DNA of 64,000 nt from Paenibacillus allorhizosphaerae (lineage in GTDB: Bacteria; Bacillota; Bacilli; Paenibacillales; NBRC-103111). The DNA lies in NCBI RefSeq assembly GCF_910594985.1, contig NZ_CAJVCE010000020.1, positions 1-64,000 on the forward strand, written 5' to 3'. How positions within the stretch are numbered: the first letter of the stretch is position 1; each line of letters begins with the position of its first letter. Shown one piece after another: positions 8,406 through 17,228 of the stretch. Below the pieces are notes generated by a model that did no database searches, was not told the DNA's origin, and was given only the letters and a program-made list of their open reading frames with translations. The position numbers were made by a program, and so were the translations under genes.

Positions 8406-8473
8406 GCGTCGATATGAAAGGTTCACGGCTGCGCCCTGCCTGGCCGCTGTGCATCGTCGATCTGGCGAAACGA

Positions 8474-9913
8474 CTAAAATAGCGGCGACAGCAGCCGCGC
8501 GATCACTTCTTTCCCCTTCTGCCAACGCGATCTTTTTTCGAATTCCTCCAGCTTCACTTCGGTGCAATCTTTGAGGTCCTGCAAAAAGTCGTTCTCAAGC
8601 CGGTGAATCGTCTCCTTGTCGAACAGCACGGCGTTCAATTCAAAGTTGCTAAAGAAGCTGCGCATGTCCAGATTGGCCGTTCCTACCGAAGCGAGCAGTT
8701 CGTCGATCACGATGACCTTCGCATGGATGAAGCCTTTTTGGTAGGCATAAAAACGAACGCCCGCTTGCATCAATTCCTCCAAAAAAGACAAAGATGCGTA
8801 ATTCACCACTCTCGAGTCGGGATTTTGCGGAAAGATGATCCGCACGTCTACGCCGCTGATGGCCGCTGTTTTGAGCGCCATCATAATGCTCGGATCCGGG
8901 ATGAAATACGGCGTCGTGATGAACACGCGTTTGTTCGCCGCGGCGATCGCACCGAAATACATCTCCAAAATGGCGTCCCAATGGGCGTCCGGTCCGCTGG
9001 ATATGATTTGCACCGGTTTATTCCCTAGCTGTTCGTGCTCGGGAAATAATTCGGAGTCGGCGAGCCGCTGCCCGCTGACGAACATCCAGTCGTTCAAAAA
9101 TGTTTGCTGCAGCGAGTAAACGGCGTCTCCTTCCAGCCTCATGTGGGTGTCCCGCCAAAAGCCGAGATGCGGATTGCCGCCCAAATATTCATCTCCAATA
9201 TTGATGCCGCCCAAAAAGCCGATCGTCCCGTCGATCACTAGTATTTTGCGATGGTTGCGGTAATTGGCCCGCTTATCGAAAAACGCGAACACCGCCGGTA
9301 AAAAAATATATACTTCCGCCCCCGCTCTCTTCAATTCATCAATGAACCGGTTATCGAGCTGATAGCTTCCGATTCCGTCAAAAATACAGCGCACCTGAAC
9401 GCCTTCACGCGCTTTTCGTATCAACAATTCGTGAAACTTCTTGCCGATTCCGTCGTTGCGGATCGTATAAAATTCAAAATGAATATGCGATATCGCGCGC
9501 TCCATCGCCTCCAACATGGATGGGTAAGCCGCTGCCGCATTCGTCAGCACGGTGACTTCGTTGCTGCGGGTAATGAGCGCGCCGGGAATGTTGCCGAGCA
9601 GCGAAAACAGCCTCGGTTCGTGGCGCCACCCGTTCAGCCGTTCTTCGTCGAATCCGGCGTCAAATTCGGAAGCGGGCCGGTGTTTTTTGCCCAAATACCG
9701 GATATCGGTCATATTGCGCATTCGCCCGCGCTTCACCTTTTTACGCTGTGTATATTCTTTGGCCAAAAAATAATACATGACAAAGCCGATAATCGGGAAA
9801 ACGAATAAGATAAACATCCACGCCATGGCCTTGGACGGACGACGGAATTCCCCGACAAGAATGGTCAATATTTGAAATATGAATAATACCAAGGCGAAAA
9901 CCAGCCACAGCAA
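8474..9913 (-). CDS. cls: Cardiolipin synthase (phospholipase D superfamily)
   Basis: This protein joins two phosphatidylglycerol molecules to cardiolipin at the membrane. The N-terminus has two membrane helices (about residues 2-22 and 31-52), the second ending in the EYT-type motif seen in Bacillus Cls. Two HKD motifs follow: HRKILVIDGTIGFLGG and HAKVIVIDELLASVG. I chose the TTG at 9913, preceded by GGAGGGGGAG at good spacing, which gives 479 residues and a typical Cls N-terminus. A GTG at 9949 in the same frame would add 12 residues but has a poor site. It is a single-gene unit, divergent from the germination operon. Confidence 0.93.
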   Translation of the reverse strand: MLWLVFALVLFIFQILTILVGEFRRPSKAMAWMFILFVFPIIGFVMYYFLAKEYTQRKKVKRGRMRNMTDIRYLGKKHRPASEFDAGFDEERLNGWRHEPRLFSLLGNIPGALITRSNEVTVLTNAAAAYPSMLEAMERAISHIHFEFYTIRNDGIGKKFHELLIRKAREGVQVRCIFDGIGSYQLDNRFIDELKRAGAEVYIFLPAVFAFFDKRANYRNHRKILVIDGTIGFLGGINIGDEYLGGNPHLGFWRDTHMRLEGDAVYSLQQTFLNDWMFVSGQRLADSELFPEHEQLGNKPVQIISSGPDAHWDAILEMYFGAIAAANKRVFITTPYFIPDPSIMMALKTAAISGVDVRIIFPQNPDSRVVNYASLSFLEELMQAGVRFYAYQKGFIHAKVIVIDELLASVGTANLDMRSFFSNFELNAVLFDKETIHRLENDFLQDLKDCTEVKLEEFEKRSRWQKGKEVIARLLSPLF

Positions 9914-10094
9914 ATCGCTTCTCCCCCTCCGCACGGGCCCCGTTTTCACGGCAGCCGTCTTTCTATCTTTTACCTTGAATCTCCCGCCTATTCCCCATTT
10001 ATTTTACCGCATTCGTTCGATTTGTCATAAAATTTTGCTTTTGGTGAAAAATATACCGGAATAGGCTCGCAAAGTTGCCGAAGGAGGTGCTCCC

Positions 10095-11723
10095 ATGCTC
10101 ATAGCGCGACGCGGCAAAAAAAATAGGCGGAAAGAAGAACGGGACGAACAGCTGAAAAAGCTGAACTACCGCTTTATCCAAGAGCTCAAATCGGTACCGG
10201 TTTTTATGACGCTGGAGGAGAATAAATCATATTTGGACGAGCTGTTCCAGGACAGCTCCGATTTTGTGATCCGCGAGTTCAAAATACAAAACAGCCTGAA
10301 TGCCATCATGTTTTTTATCGACGGGATGGTCAACACCGATCTGGTTAACGATGCGATGAAGTCGCTTATGATTCTGGAAGGCGAAGAATCGCTGATCGAC
10401 AACATTACGGATACGACGCTCCCCGTCTCGCAAATCCAAAAAACCGACAATTACTCGGATCTGCTGCTATCCGTGCTGGGCGGAGACACCGGCTTGATCG
10501 TGGAGCGCAACAACAAAGCGCTAATGATGGGCATCCGGGGGATGGAGAAACGTTCCATCAATGAGCCGGACACCGAATCGGTCGTTCGCGGTCCGCGCGA
10601 AGGGTTCGTCGAAAACTTGCGGACGAATACGTCGATGGTCCGCCGGAAGTTGAAAACGCCGCATCTCAAGATGAAACCGCTGACGCTCGGACGGGAAAGC
10701 AATACGAGCATCGTAGTCGCTTATCTTCACAATCTTGCCGACCCCGCCATCGTCGAAGAGGTGGTCCAGCGGCTCAATAAAGTCGATATCGATGCCGTTC
10801 TCGAGTCAGGATATATCGAAGAGTTTATTCAGGATTCGGCTTACTCCCCGTTTCCTCAGATTCAATATACGGAACGGCCGGACGTCGTTGCTGCGTCGCT
10901 GCTGCAAGGACGCGTCGCCATCATGGTGGACGGAACCCCTTTCGTGATGATCGTGCCTTTCGTCTTTGCCGAAATTCTTCAGGCGAGCGAGGATTTCTAC
11001 GAACGTTTCCAAATCGCTACGCTGATACGCTGGCTCCGGTATGTTTTTCTCATTTTGTCGCTGCTCACGCCGGGGATGTACGTCGCCATAACGACTTATC
11101 ATCAGGATCTTCTGCCGACGACGCTGCTGCTTTCCGTTGCTGCCGCCCGCGAGGCTATTCCGTTCCCGGCGGTGGTTGAAGCGCTGATCATGGAGATCAC
11201 GTTCGAAGCGCTTCGCGAAGCCGGGATCCGGCTGCCGAAGGCGATCGGCTCGGCCGTCAGTATTCTCGGCGCCCTTGTCGTCGGACAAGCCGCTGTGGAA
11301 GCCGGGATCGTATCCGCGCCAATGGTTATCGTCGTCTCGATTACGGGAATCGCATCGTTCACCATCCCCCGTTTCAACGGGGCAATCGCCATCCGGATGC
11401 TGCGCTTCCCCATCATGATCGCCGCATCGTTATTCGGAATGTACGGCATCATGATCTCGGTTATGCTGATTTTGGGCCATATGGCGACCTTGCGCTCCTT
11501 CGGGGTTCCGTATTTGTCCCCGATCGGTCCGCTGTCCTCGTCCGATCTGAAAGACGTAATGATTCGCGCGCCTTGGTGGACAATGAGAAACAGGCCCGCC
11601 TATCTTTCGCTGCAGGATACGCAGCGAATCGGGGAGGAACTTCCGCAAGAAATTATGGATCAAGGCGGACAGAAAGGGAAGACCATCCGGCATGAACAAG
11701 AACGGGGGGGAGACGTCGAATGA
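10095..11723 (+). CDS. Spore germination receptor A subunit (GerA/GerKA family)
   Basis: First gene of a four-gene germinant receptor operon. GerA-family subunits sit in the spore inner membrane and help detect nutrients. The 542-residue product has a long soluble N-terminal domain (about residues 1-280) with ERPDVVAASLLQGRVAIMVDG, then several membrane helices including the LLPTTLLLSVAAAREAIPFP region and the conserved FIGLRFVGIALSVLGALVVGQAAVEAG-like stretch (here GSAVSILGALVVGQAAVEAG). AAGGAGGTG precedes the ATG. The start of the next gene overlaps its stop by 4 bases. Confidence 0.95.
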   Translation: MLIARRGKKNRRKEERDEQLKKLNYRFIQELKSVPVFMTLEENKSYLDELFQDSSDFVIREFKIQNSLNAIMFFIDGMVNTDLVNDAMKSLMILEGEESLIDNITDTTLPVSQIQKTDNYSDLLLSVLGGDTGLIVERNNKALMMGIRGMEKRSINEPDTESVVRGPREGFVENLRTNTSMVRRKLKTPHLKMKPLTLGRESNTSIVVAYLHNLADPAIVEEVVQRLNKVDIDAVLESGYIEEFIQDSAYSPFPQIQYTERPDVVAASLLQGRVAIMVDGTPFVMIVPFVFAEILQASEDFYERFQIATLIRWLRYVFLILSLLTPGMYVAITTYHQDLLPTTLLLSVAAAREAIPFPAVVEALIMEITFEALREAGIRLPKAIGSAVSILGALVVGQAAVEAGIVSAPMVIVVSITGIASFTIPRFNGAIAIRMLRFPIMIAASLFGMYGIMISVMLILGHMATLRSFGVPYLSPIGPLSSSDLKDVMIRAPWWTMRNRPAYLSLQDTQRIGEELPQEIMDQGGQKGKTIRHEQERGGDVE

Positions 11724-12895
11724 AGCGGATCATCCTCACCCTTCTGCTGCTCCCCTGGCCGCTCCTTTGTATTCAAGGCTGCTGGGATCGGACGGAAATC
11801 AACGACCTTGCTTTCATTTTGACATCGGCGGTTGATATGGAGCAGGACGGGCGCATCCGGTACACCGTTATGCTGCCGCTTCCCGGTCAGATGGGCGGCG
11901 CAAGCGGCGGCGGAGGAGGAACGGGTGGAGAAAAAAGCTATTATATCGATTCCGAGATCGGAGAAACGGTGAGGGATGCTCAGGCCAAGCTGCAAGCCCG
12001 GATGTCGAGGCGCATGTTCCTTGCCCATAGGCGAACTTTGCTGGTCGGTGAAGAATACGCGCGGAGCAGAGGCATTCGCAACGTATTCGACTCCACTCCC
12101 CGTTCCCCCGAGAGCCGGATGACGACGAACCTGATTATTACGAAAGGAAAGGCGTACGAGCTGCTTCAATCTTCGCCACGCTTCGAACGTTTTCCGTCGG
12201 AGGCCATCAGGGAGCTTGCGAAATCCCGGATGGTGCTGAATTTAAATATGAAGGACACGGCGGTTATGATGAGCAGTACCGGCGGCGATACGATGGTGCT
12301 TTATATGTCGATCAAGGAGTCGGAAAAAAGCGAAAAGACGTCCCGGGAAATTATGAACACCGGCTATGCGCTATTCAAGGGCGATAAAATGGTCGGCATC
12401 ATGGAAGAACAAGAAGCGATCGGGTTATCGATGCTCAAGCGCCTCAATAGCGAGTCGATTGTCACCGTAAATGTGGAAGAGCACGTTAAAATGACGACCA
12501 GAATTAATAGGGCCGATTCTCACATCCGCGTTCACCTGATTAACGGAAAGCCGCATTACGATATCGGCATGGACGTTCGGGTGAGAATTGTGGAAACGAT
12601 CGGTTTCTATGATTTGAGTCAAACCGCAAATATCCGGAAGGTGGAGAACATCCTATCCGATAAGGTTACGAAGGCGATTGAACAAACGATTCGAACGCTG
12701 CAGAAGAAAGAAGTCGATCCGGTGCAGTTCGGCAACGATTTATGGCGGGCTTATCCGAAATTGTGGAATGACCGGTATGCTTCGGAATGGCCATCTCTCA
12801 TGAAAGATGCCGAGTTCAATGTAAAAGTGAATTCGATTATGACGGATACCGGCTTGATTTATGAAAACATCACCAAGAAAGGACTGGGTCAATGA
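11720..12895 (+). CDS. Spore germination lipoprotein C subunit (Ger(x)C family)
   Basis: The 391-residue product starts with a lipoprotein signal peptide whose lipobox ends at CIQGC (cysteine near residue 21), directly followed by WDRTEINDLAF, the hallmark start of mature GerC proteins. The C subunit is a lipid-anchored, membrane-associated part of the germinant receptor. A glycine-rich loop lies near residues 57-69. The gene overlaps gerA upstream and the small D-type gene downstream by 4 bases each, so all are translationally coupled. Confidence 0.95.
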   Translation: MKRIILTLLLLPWPLLCIQGCWDRTEINDLAFILTSAVDMEQDGRIRYTVMLPLPGQMGGASGGGGGTGGEKSYYIDSEIGETVRDAQAKLQARMSRRMFLAHRRTLLVGEEYARSRGIRNVFDSTPRSPESRMTTNLIITKGKAYELLQSSPRFERFPSEAIRELAKSRMVLNLNMKDTAVMMSSTGGDTMVLYMSIKESEKSEKTSREIMNTGYALFKGDKMVGIMEEQEAIGLSMLKRLNSESIVTVNVEEHVKMTTRINRADSHIRVHLINGKPHYDIGMDVRVRIVETIGFYDLSQTANIRKVENILSDKVTKAIEQTIRTLQKKEVDPVQFGNDLWRAYPKLWNDRYASEWPSLMKDAEFNVKVNSIMTDTGLIYENITKKGLGQ

Positions 12896-13125
12896 ACAGC
12901 CAGTTTCTGCTGTGGGTGCTGCTGCTCATGCTGTACCTGCTTTTCCTGGATCTGAAAGCAATTCCGAAACTGGGCAAGAGCATGAAGCGAATGTACTTCA
13001 GCTTGCTGTTCCTCACCGGGTTGCTCTATATCTCTATCATCTTTGGAATAAAACCGCCCATGCCTACGCAGTATTTCATCAATAACGTATCAACGTGGGT
13101 ATTCTCCCTTATCCATGCGAAGTAG
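12892..13125 (+). CDS. Small two-helix membrane protein, probable germinant receptor D subunit
   Basis: The 77-residue product has two predicted membrane helices (about residues 4-20 and 36-52) and little else. It overlaps the gerC stop by 4 bases and ends just before gerB. Several Bacillus receptors, for example GerK, have a D gene of about 70-80 residues encoding two membrane helices that tunes receptor function. Position, size and topology fit that role; sequence similarity was not tested. Confidence 0.75.
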   Translation: MNSQFLLWVLLLMLYLLFLDLKAIPKLGKSMKRMYFSLLFLTGLLYISIIFGIKPPMPTQYFINNVSTWVFSLIHAK

Positions 13126-13142
13126 AAGAACGGGGGCAAAGA

Positions 13143-14540
13143 ATGAACAAAAACATCATCGTCATTAATGAGCGTCAATACGCATGGCTGATCGGCGCTT
13201 TAATCACTGGAGGAGGGCTGGTCAGCATCCAGCACGAGCTTGTCCGAATTGCCCGAATGGATGCCTGGTTCAGCTTCATTATTCCGCTCGTCTATATTCT
13301 CCTGATCGCCTATGTGTTTTCCCAGATGGCTCGGCGGTTTCCGAAAAAGAACATGTTCGAGATTATCTTTACGATTTTCGGACGATTCCTTGGAACGATC
13401 GTTAATTTGATCCTTTTGCTGCATATATGGCTTATTCTAATGCGCGACTTGCGCTCATTCGGCAAATTTATCAATACCGTCCTGCTGCCCAATACGCCCG
13501 AAGAAATCGTGGTGCTGCTGTTTATGCTGCTGCTCATGTTTTACGGGCGAAGTACGGTGGAAGTCATCGGAAGGGTAAACGATATTTTTTTTCCTTTTTT
13601 TATATTGCTTATGCTGCTCCTACCGCTCCTGCTGTCCAACGAGCTGCATAAGCGATTGGTCGAACCGATCCTTACTTTAACGCGGCAGCATTTAAGCGAT
13701 GTCAGCATGCTCGGTATCGGTTGGTATGGCGACATCTTTATTGTCGGCGCATTCCTGCATACGATCTGGAGCGCAAGGCAGGTACATTCGGCTATCAGGC
13801 ACGGGGCGTTGCTGGCTACCTTTATTCTGATCCTGACCACCTTCGTTGAAGTGCTTGTGCTCGGTTCGAACATCCCCGGCAACATGATTTATCCGATGTA
13901 CAGCCTGGTACAGCAAATTCACGTGACCGATTTCCTGGATCGTCTCGATCTGTTCATGCTGAGCGTATGGTATCCCGTTACGGCCTGCAAGGTGATCTTG
14001 GTTTACCTTGCCTTTCTGAGCGGGTTCGCCAGCCTGATTAAAAAACGGGATTACACGCACCTCAATACACCGGTCAGCTTGCTTCTGCTGCTTACGACCA
14101 TTTTAGCGTTCAAAAGCACGACGGACATTTTCAGCTTCGGCAATTACAGCTCTCCGGCCATTGTTCTGAGCTATCAGCCCATTTTGTTTTTGCTCATTCT
14201 GCTGCTCTTGCGCAGATTTCCCGTCCCGCCTCCGGAGAGCCAGTCATCAGGTCAGTCGCCCTCCTCGTCGAGTGCCGACGCCAAACCGCAGCAGAGTGCG
14301 CAGAAAATGAACAAATTCAAACGGAGCATTTCATACCGCTCCTGGATGATCACCAGCAATGCGTTGATCGCTTTGAGCCTGGGTTTCATCGCTTTGGGCA
14401 TGGCTTTCAGCCCGACCATATCGTTGATCGGGACGCTCAGCGGATACGGCTTCGGTCTTTGCATCGTGCTGTGCGTCGGGTCTACTTACATGGAAATTCA
14501 CGGCTCTAAACGTACCGATTCGAGGGCCGGAACCTCCTGA
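13143..14540 (+). CDS. Spore germination receptor B subunit (GerB/GerKB family transporter-like)
   Basis: The B subunit belongs to the amino acid/polyamine transporter superfamily and is thought to bind the germinant in the spore inner membrane. The 465-residue product has about ten membrane helices, beginning at INERQYAWLIGALITGGG, with the typical WYGDIFIVGAFLHTIWSARQ region. The frame is open upstream to 13095, overlapping the small D gene, but the ATG at 13143 follows GGGGG and gives the usual N-terminus. The C-terminus has a longer hydrophilic, Ser/Gln-rich loop (near residues 365-395) before the last helices. Confidence 0.93.
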   Translation: MNKNIIVINERQYAWLIGALITGGGLVSIQHELVRIARMDAWFSFIIPLVYILLIAYVFSQMARRFPKKNMFEIIFTIFGRFLGTIVNLILLLHIWLILMRDLRSFGKFINTVLLPNTPEEIVVLLFMLLLMFYGRSTVEVIGRVNDIFFPFFILLMLLLPLLLSNELHKRLVEPILTLTRQHLSDVSMLGIGWYGDIFIVGAFLHTIWSARQVHSAIRHGALLATFILILTTFVEVLVLGSNIPGNMIYPMYSLVQQIHVTDFLDRLDLFMLSVWYPVTACKVILVYLAFLSGFASLIKKRDYTHLNTPVSLLLLLTTILAFKSTTDIFSFGNYSSPAIVLSYQPILFLLILLLLRRFPVPPPESQSSGQSPSSSSADAKPQQSAQKMNKFKRSISYRSWMITSNALIALSLGFIALGMAFSPTISLIGTLSGYGFGLCIVLCVGSTYMEIHGSKRTDSRAGTS

Positions 14541-14571
14541 GCATGGAACCATGAGCGATATGGAAACTGCT

Positions 14572-14952
14572 TTAAGGTCCCAGGCCGATGATTTTGTTCA
14601 AAGGGATGAGTACTAAGAGCTCTTCTTCTTCCTCTTCCTGACGGCTCACGACCAATTCGACAAAATCGACGCCGGAGCGAACGAGCTTTGCCTGAAACTG
14701 GCGGCCGTATGTCGTACGAACATAGAGCTGCGTTCCCTTTCCTTTGGCGGCATTATCCAAAAGAACGATTTCCTGCATTGTCGCAGGTACGAAAAACTGT
14801 CCGTTTACGCGAATGAATCGCTTGCCGACCTTCTGCAGGACACCCGGTTCGCTCTCGAAACCTTCGGCCTGCAGAGCAACTTCGCGATGAAGATGTGTGG
14901 CCAGACGCGCCATCAAATTCATGCGGCTTGTTTTTCCAATGACCAAATTCAC
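14572..14952 (-). CDS. Conserved-looking small protein, possible Sm-like beta-barrel
   Basis: The 126-residue product has no signal peptide or membrane helix. Its middle (about residues 42-110) alternates short hydrophobic strands such as KRFIRVNGQFFVP and FVELVVS, ending LLVLIPLNKIIGLGP, a pattern like small beta-barrel (Sm/DUF2642-type) proteins. An EEEEEE run sits near residue 107. GTG is the start, preceded by GGGGGAGGG. It is divergent from the M23 peptidase gene with under 60 bases between them and is convergent with gerB. Function is unknown; the fold is a guess. Confidence 0.7.
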   Translation of the reverse strand: MNLVIGKTSRMNLMARLATHLHREVALQAEGFESEPGVLQKVGKRFIRVNGQFFVPATMQEIVLLDNAAKGKGTQLYVRTTYGRQFQAKLVRSGVDFVELVVSRQEEEEEELLVLIPLNKIIGLGP

Positions 14953-15011
14953 TCCCTCCCCCCTACGAAATGTATGCCGGGAGCGAGCGCAACATACCGA
15001 AAGGAGAAGTC

Positions 15012-16013
15012 ATGAATTATAAGTCGTTTCAAGACAAGTTGACGTTCATCATCATCCCGGAGGCGAACGGCAGCGTTGTCCGTGTCAAACTATCCCGGGG
15101 AGCTTTATGGGGCGCAATCTTTGCGCTTCTGCTGCTCGTCGGAACATCGGGCGCGATTTACTTGCAGCACATGCACTCCGCCGCTTCCGTCTATTTGAGG
15201 ACCACGGAGCTGAGCGGCAAAAAATCGCAGCTGGAGCAAGATTTGAAACATAAAAACGCAACGATCGAACAGTTGAAAAATGAAATTCACACTCTATCGA
15301 AACAGGCGGCCGAGGTAGGTACGAAAGTCGAAGAAATGAAGCGGCTGGAGCAGGATTTGCAAAAACTGGCGCCCGAGGCGAAAAAAAGCGGTAATCCTGT
15401 GTCGGCGGCGCCGCCGAACGAGGCGGCCGACCTGGCTGCGGGAGGCGTCGGCGGTCCCGCGATTGCGGTAACCGCCGAGCAGGTGCGGGAACTGGCTTCC
15501 GTGACCGGCCAAAAGTACGCTTCGCTGCAAACGGAAATGCACGCGCTGGAATCCCGGTTTCGCGAATCCAAGAAACAGCTGCTAGAGAAACAGGAGCGCG
15601 TCCATCAAATTCCCAGCTTGTGGCCAACGCTGTCACGCATCGTTACTTCGCCTTACGGATATCGCAAAGACCCGTTTACGAGCAAGCTGAGCTTCCATAA
15701 GGGTATCGATATCGCAGGCAAGCTGAACGATCCGGTTTATGCCGCGGCAAACGGGGTAGTTCATTCCGTCGGATACGACAAGCTCCACGGCCACAATATT
15801 GTGATCGAGCATGTCTCCGGATTGCGTACGTGGTATATGCACCTGAACCGGACCGACGTTCATAAGGGGGACCGGGTGGCCAAGGGGCAGCCGATCGGCA
15901 AGCTCGGCACAACCGGACGCAGCACCGGGCCTCATCTGCATTATGAAGTGCTGCATAACGGCAAGAGCACCGACCCCGGGCCGTACTTGCCCGCCCACAC
16001 TAGAAAGGAATGA
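15012..16013 (+). CDS. Membrane-anchored M23 family metallopeptidase (LytM-type)
   Basis: A peptidoglycan endopeptidase candidate of 333 residues. It has one N-terminal membrane helix (about 31-51), an extracytoplasmic coiled coil (about 66-116), a low-complexity linker, a second helical stretch (about 156-198) and a C-terminal LytM domain (about 212-326). The zinc ligands are visible: H229 and D233 in FHKGID, and the HLHYE motif near 308. AAGGAG precedes the ATG. The bactofilin gene starts immediately after its stop, an arrangement known in other bacteria where bactofilin positions M23 peptidases for cell shape. Confidence 0.93.
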   Translation: MNYKSFQDKLTFIIIPEANGSVVRVKLSRGALWGAIFALLLLVGTSGAIYLQHMHSAASVYLRTTELSGKKSQLEQDLKHKNATIEQLKNEIHTLSKQAAEVGTKVEEMKRLEQDLQKLAPEAKKSGNPVSAAPPNEAADLAAGGVGGPAIAVTAEQVRELASVTGQKYASLQTEMHALESRFRESKKQLLEKQERVHQIPSLWPTLSRIVTSPYGYRKDPFTSKLSFHKGIDIAGKLNDPVYAAANGVVHSVGYDKLHGHNIVIEHVSGLRTWYMHLNRTDVHKGDRVAKGQPIGKLGTTGRSTGPHLHYEVLHNGKSTDPGPYLPAHTRKE

Positions 16014-16409
16014 ATGGTTATGATGATGCGATGGTCCGGAAATAAAAACCGGCCGGGCGCCGTTTCGCTAATCGGCGAAGGCAGTCTGTTCGACGGCACG
16101 CTCCACGCTACTTCCGATCTGCGGATCGAGGGAGAATTTCAGGGAATACTGCATTCCTCCGGCGATGTCGCGGTCGGGGAGAAAGGCTGTATTCGCGCCA
16201 CCGAAATTCGCGCCCATAATGTCATTATTGCCGGCAGGCTGGAAGGCCGCGTGCAAGCAGAAGGCTTCGTAAGAATCACGTCTACCGGCCGCCTGTCCGG
16301 TACGGTCAGGGCCAATTCGTTAATCATCGAACAAGGTGCCGTCTTTCAGGGGCAGAGCGAAATGACCGAGCCGCAGACGGATGCGATCTCGGACCCGATC
16401 ATGATATAA
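16014..16409 (+). CDS. Bactofilin family polymer-forming protein
   Basis: Bactofilins polymerise without nucleotide into right-handed beta-helix filaments that act as cytoskeletal scaffolds. The 131-residue product has the core repeats with SLFDGTLHATSDLRIEGEFQG and GRLEGRVQAEGFVRITSTGR, flanked by short disordered tails. It starts directly after the M23 peptidase stop, with AAAGGA as ribosome binding site inside that gene. The pair likely acts together in envelope morphogenesis, possibly during sporulation. Length is normal for the family. Confidence 0.93.
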   Translation: MVMMMRWSGNKNRPGAVSLIGEGSLFDGTLHATSDLRIEGEFQGILHSSGDVAVGEKGCIRATEIRAHNVIIAGRLEGRVQAEGFVRITSTGRLSGTVRANSLIIEQGAVFQGQSEMTEPQTDAISDPIMI

Positions 16410-16475
16410 TGGAGAGAAAAACTTGTTCGGCTCAAATCGAAAAGGACAAGTTCAAGAAGAGTAGGAGCGAGAGAC

Positions 16476-17228
16476 ATGGTGAAACAGACGATCCTCTTCG
16501 ACATGGACGATACGCTAATTTATTGCAACAAATATTTCGACCTGGTCATCGATCAATTTGCGGATCAGATGGAAACCTGGTTTCACGGCTATCACCTGAA
16601 TGTAGAGGAGATTAAAAAAAAGCAAACGGAAATCGATCTGAGCCGGGTGCTCGTCAGCGGCTTTGCGCCGGATCATTTTCCACAATCGTTCGTTGATACG
16701 TACGACCATTATTCGGATGTAACTGGCCGCGCCAAGCGGCAGGAGGACATCGAGCGCTTGAGAGAGCTTGGCGCCACCGTATACGGGCACAGCATCGAGC
16801 CTTACCCTTATATGGAGGAAACGCTTCGGGAGCTGCAAAGCGAAGGGCATGAGCTGCATTTGTACACGGGCGGCGACCACAAGATCCAGATGCGCAAAGT
16901 GACGGAAGCCGGGCTGGAGCGGTTTTTCGGCGACCGGATTCATATTACGCGCCACAAAAACGAACAGTTTCTGGAAAACATCGTGCACTCCCGCGGCTTC
17001 GACCGGAGCCGCACCTGGATGATCGGCAATTCGCTGCGAACCGACATTATTCCGGCGCTAACGTGCGGCATTCACGCCATCTTCATGCCCGCGGAGCTGG
17101 AATGGGCATATAACCAGGTTGAAGTGAACGTTCAGCCGCAGGGGGCCTTTCTCACGATCTCTTCTCTCCATCTGATTCCGGAAGCCATTCGCGGCTATCA
17201 TTCTTCTTCATTCGCCGCAAATACATGA
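16476..17228 (+). CDS. HAD superfamily hydrolase
   Basis: The 250-residue product has the HAD motifs: ILFDMDDTLIY (nucleophile and acid/base Asp near residues 9 and 11), HLYTGGDHKIQMRKV (motif II, with Thr), and SRTWMIGNSLRTDIIPA in the C-terminal half (motif IV, with Asn-Ser in place of the usual Asp-Ser). A helical cap lies between residues 15 and 95. Substrate cannot be told. TAGGAG precedes the ATG. It follows bactofilin by 66 bases. Its last 77 bases overlap, tail to tail, the end of the YhfC gene on the other strand. Confidence 0.85.
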   Translation: MVKQTILFDMDDTLIYCNKYFDLVIDQFADQMETWFHGYHLNVEEIKKKQTEIDLSRVLVSGFAPDHFPQSFVDTYDHYSDVTGRAKRQEDIERLRELGATVYGHSIEPYPYMEETLRELQSEGHELHLYTGGDHKIQMRKVTEAGLERFFGDRIHITRHKNEQFLENIVHSRGFDRSRTWMIGNSLRTDIIPALTCGIHAIFMPAELEWAYNQVEVNVQPQGAFLTISSLHLIPEAIRGYHSSSFAANT

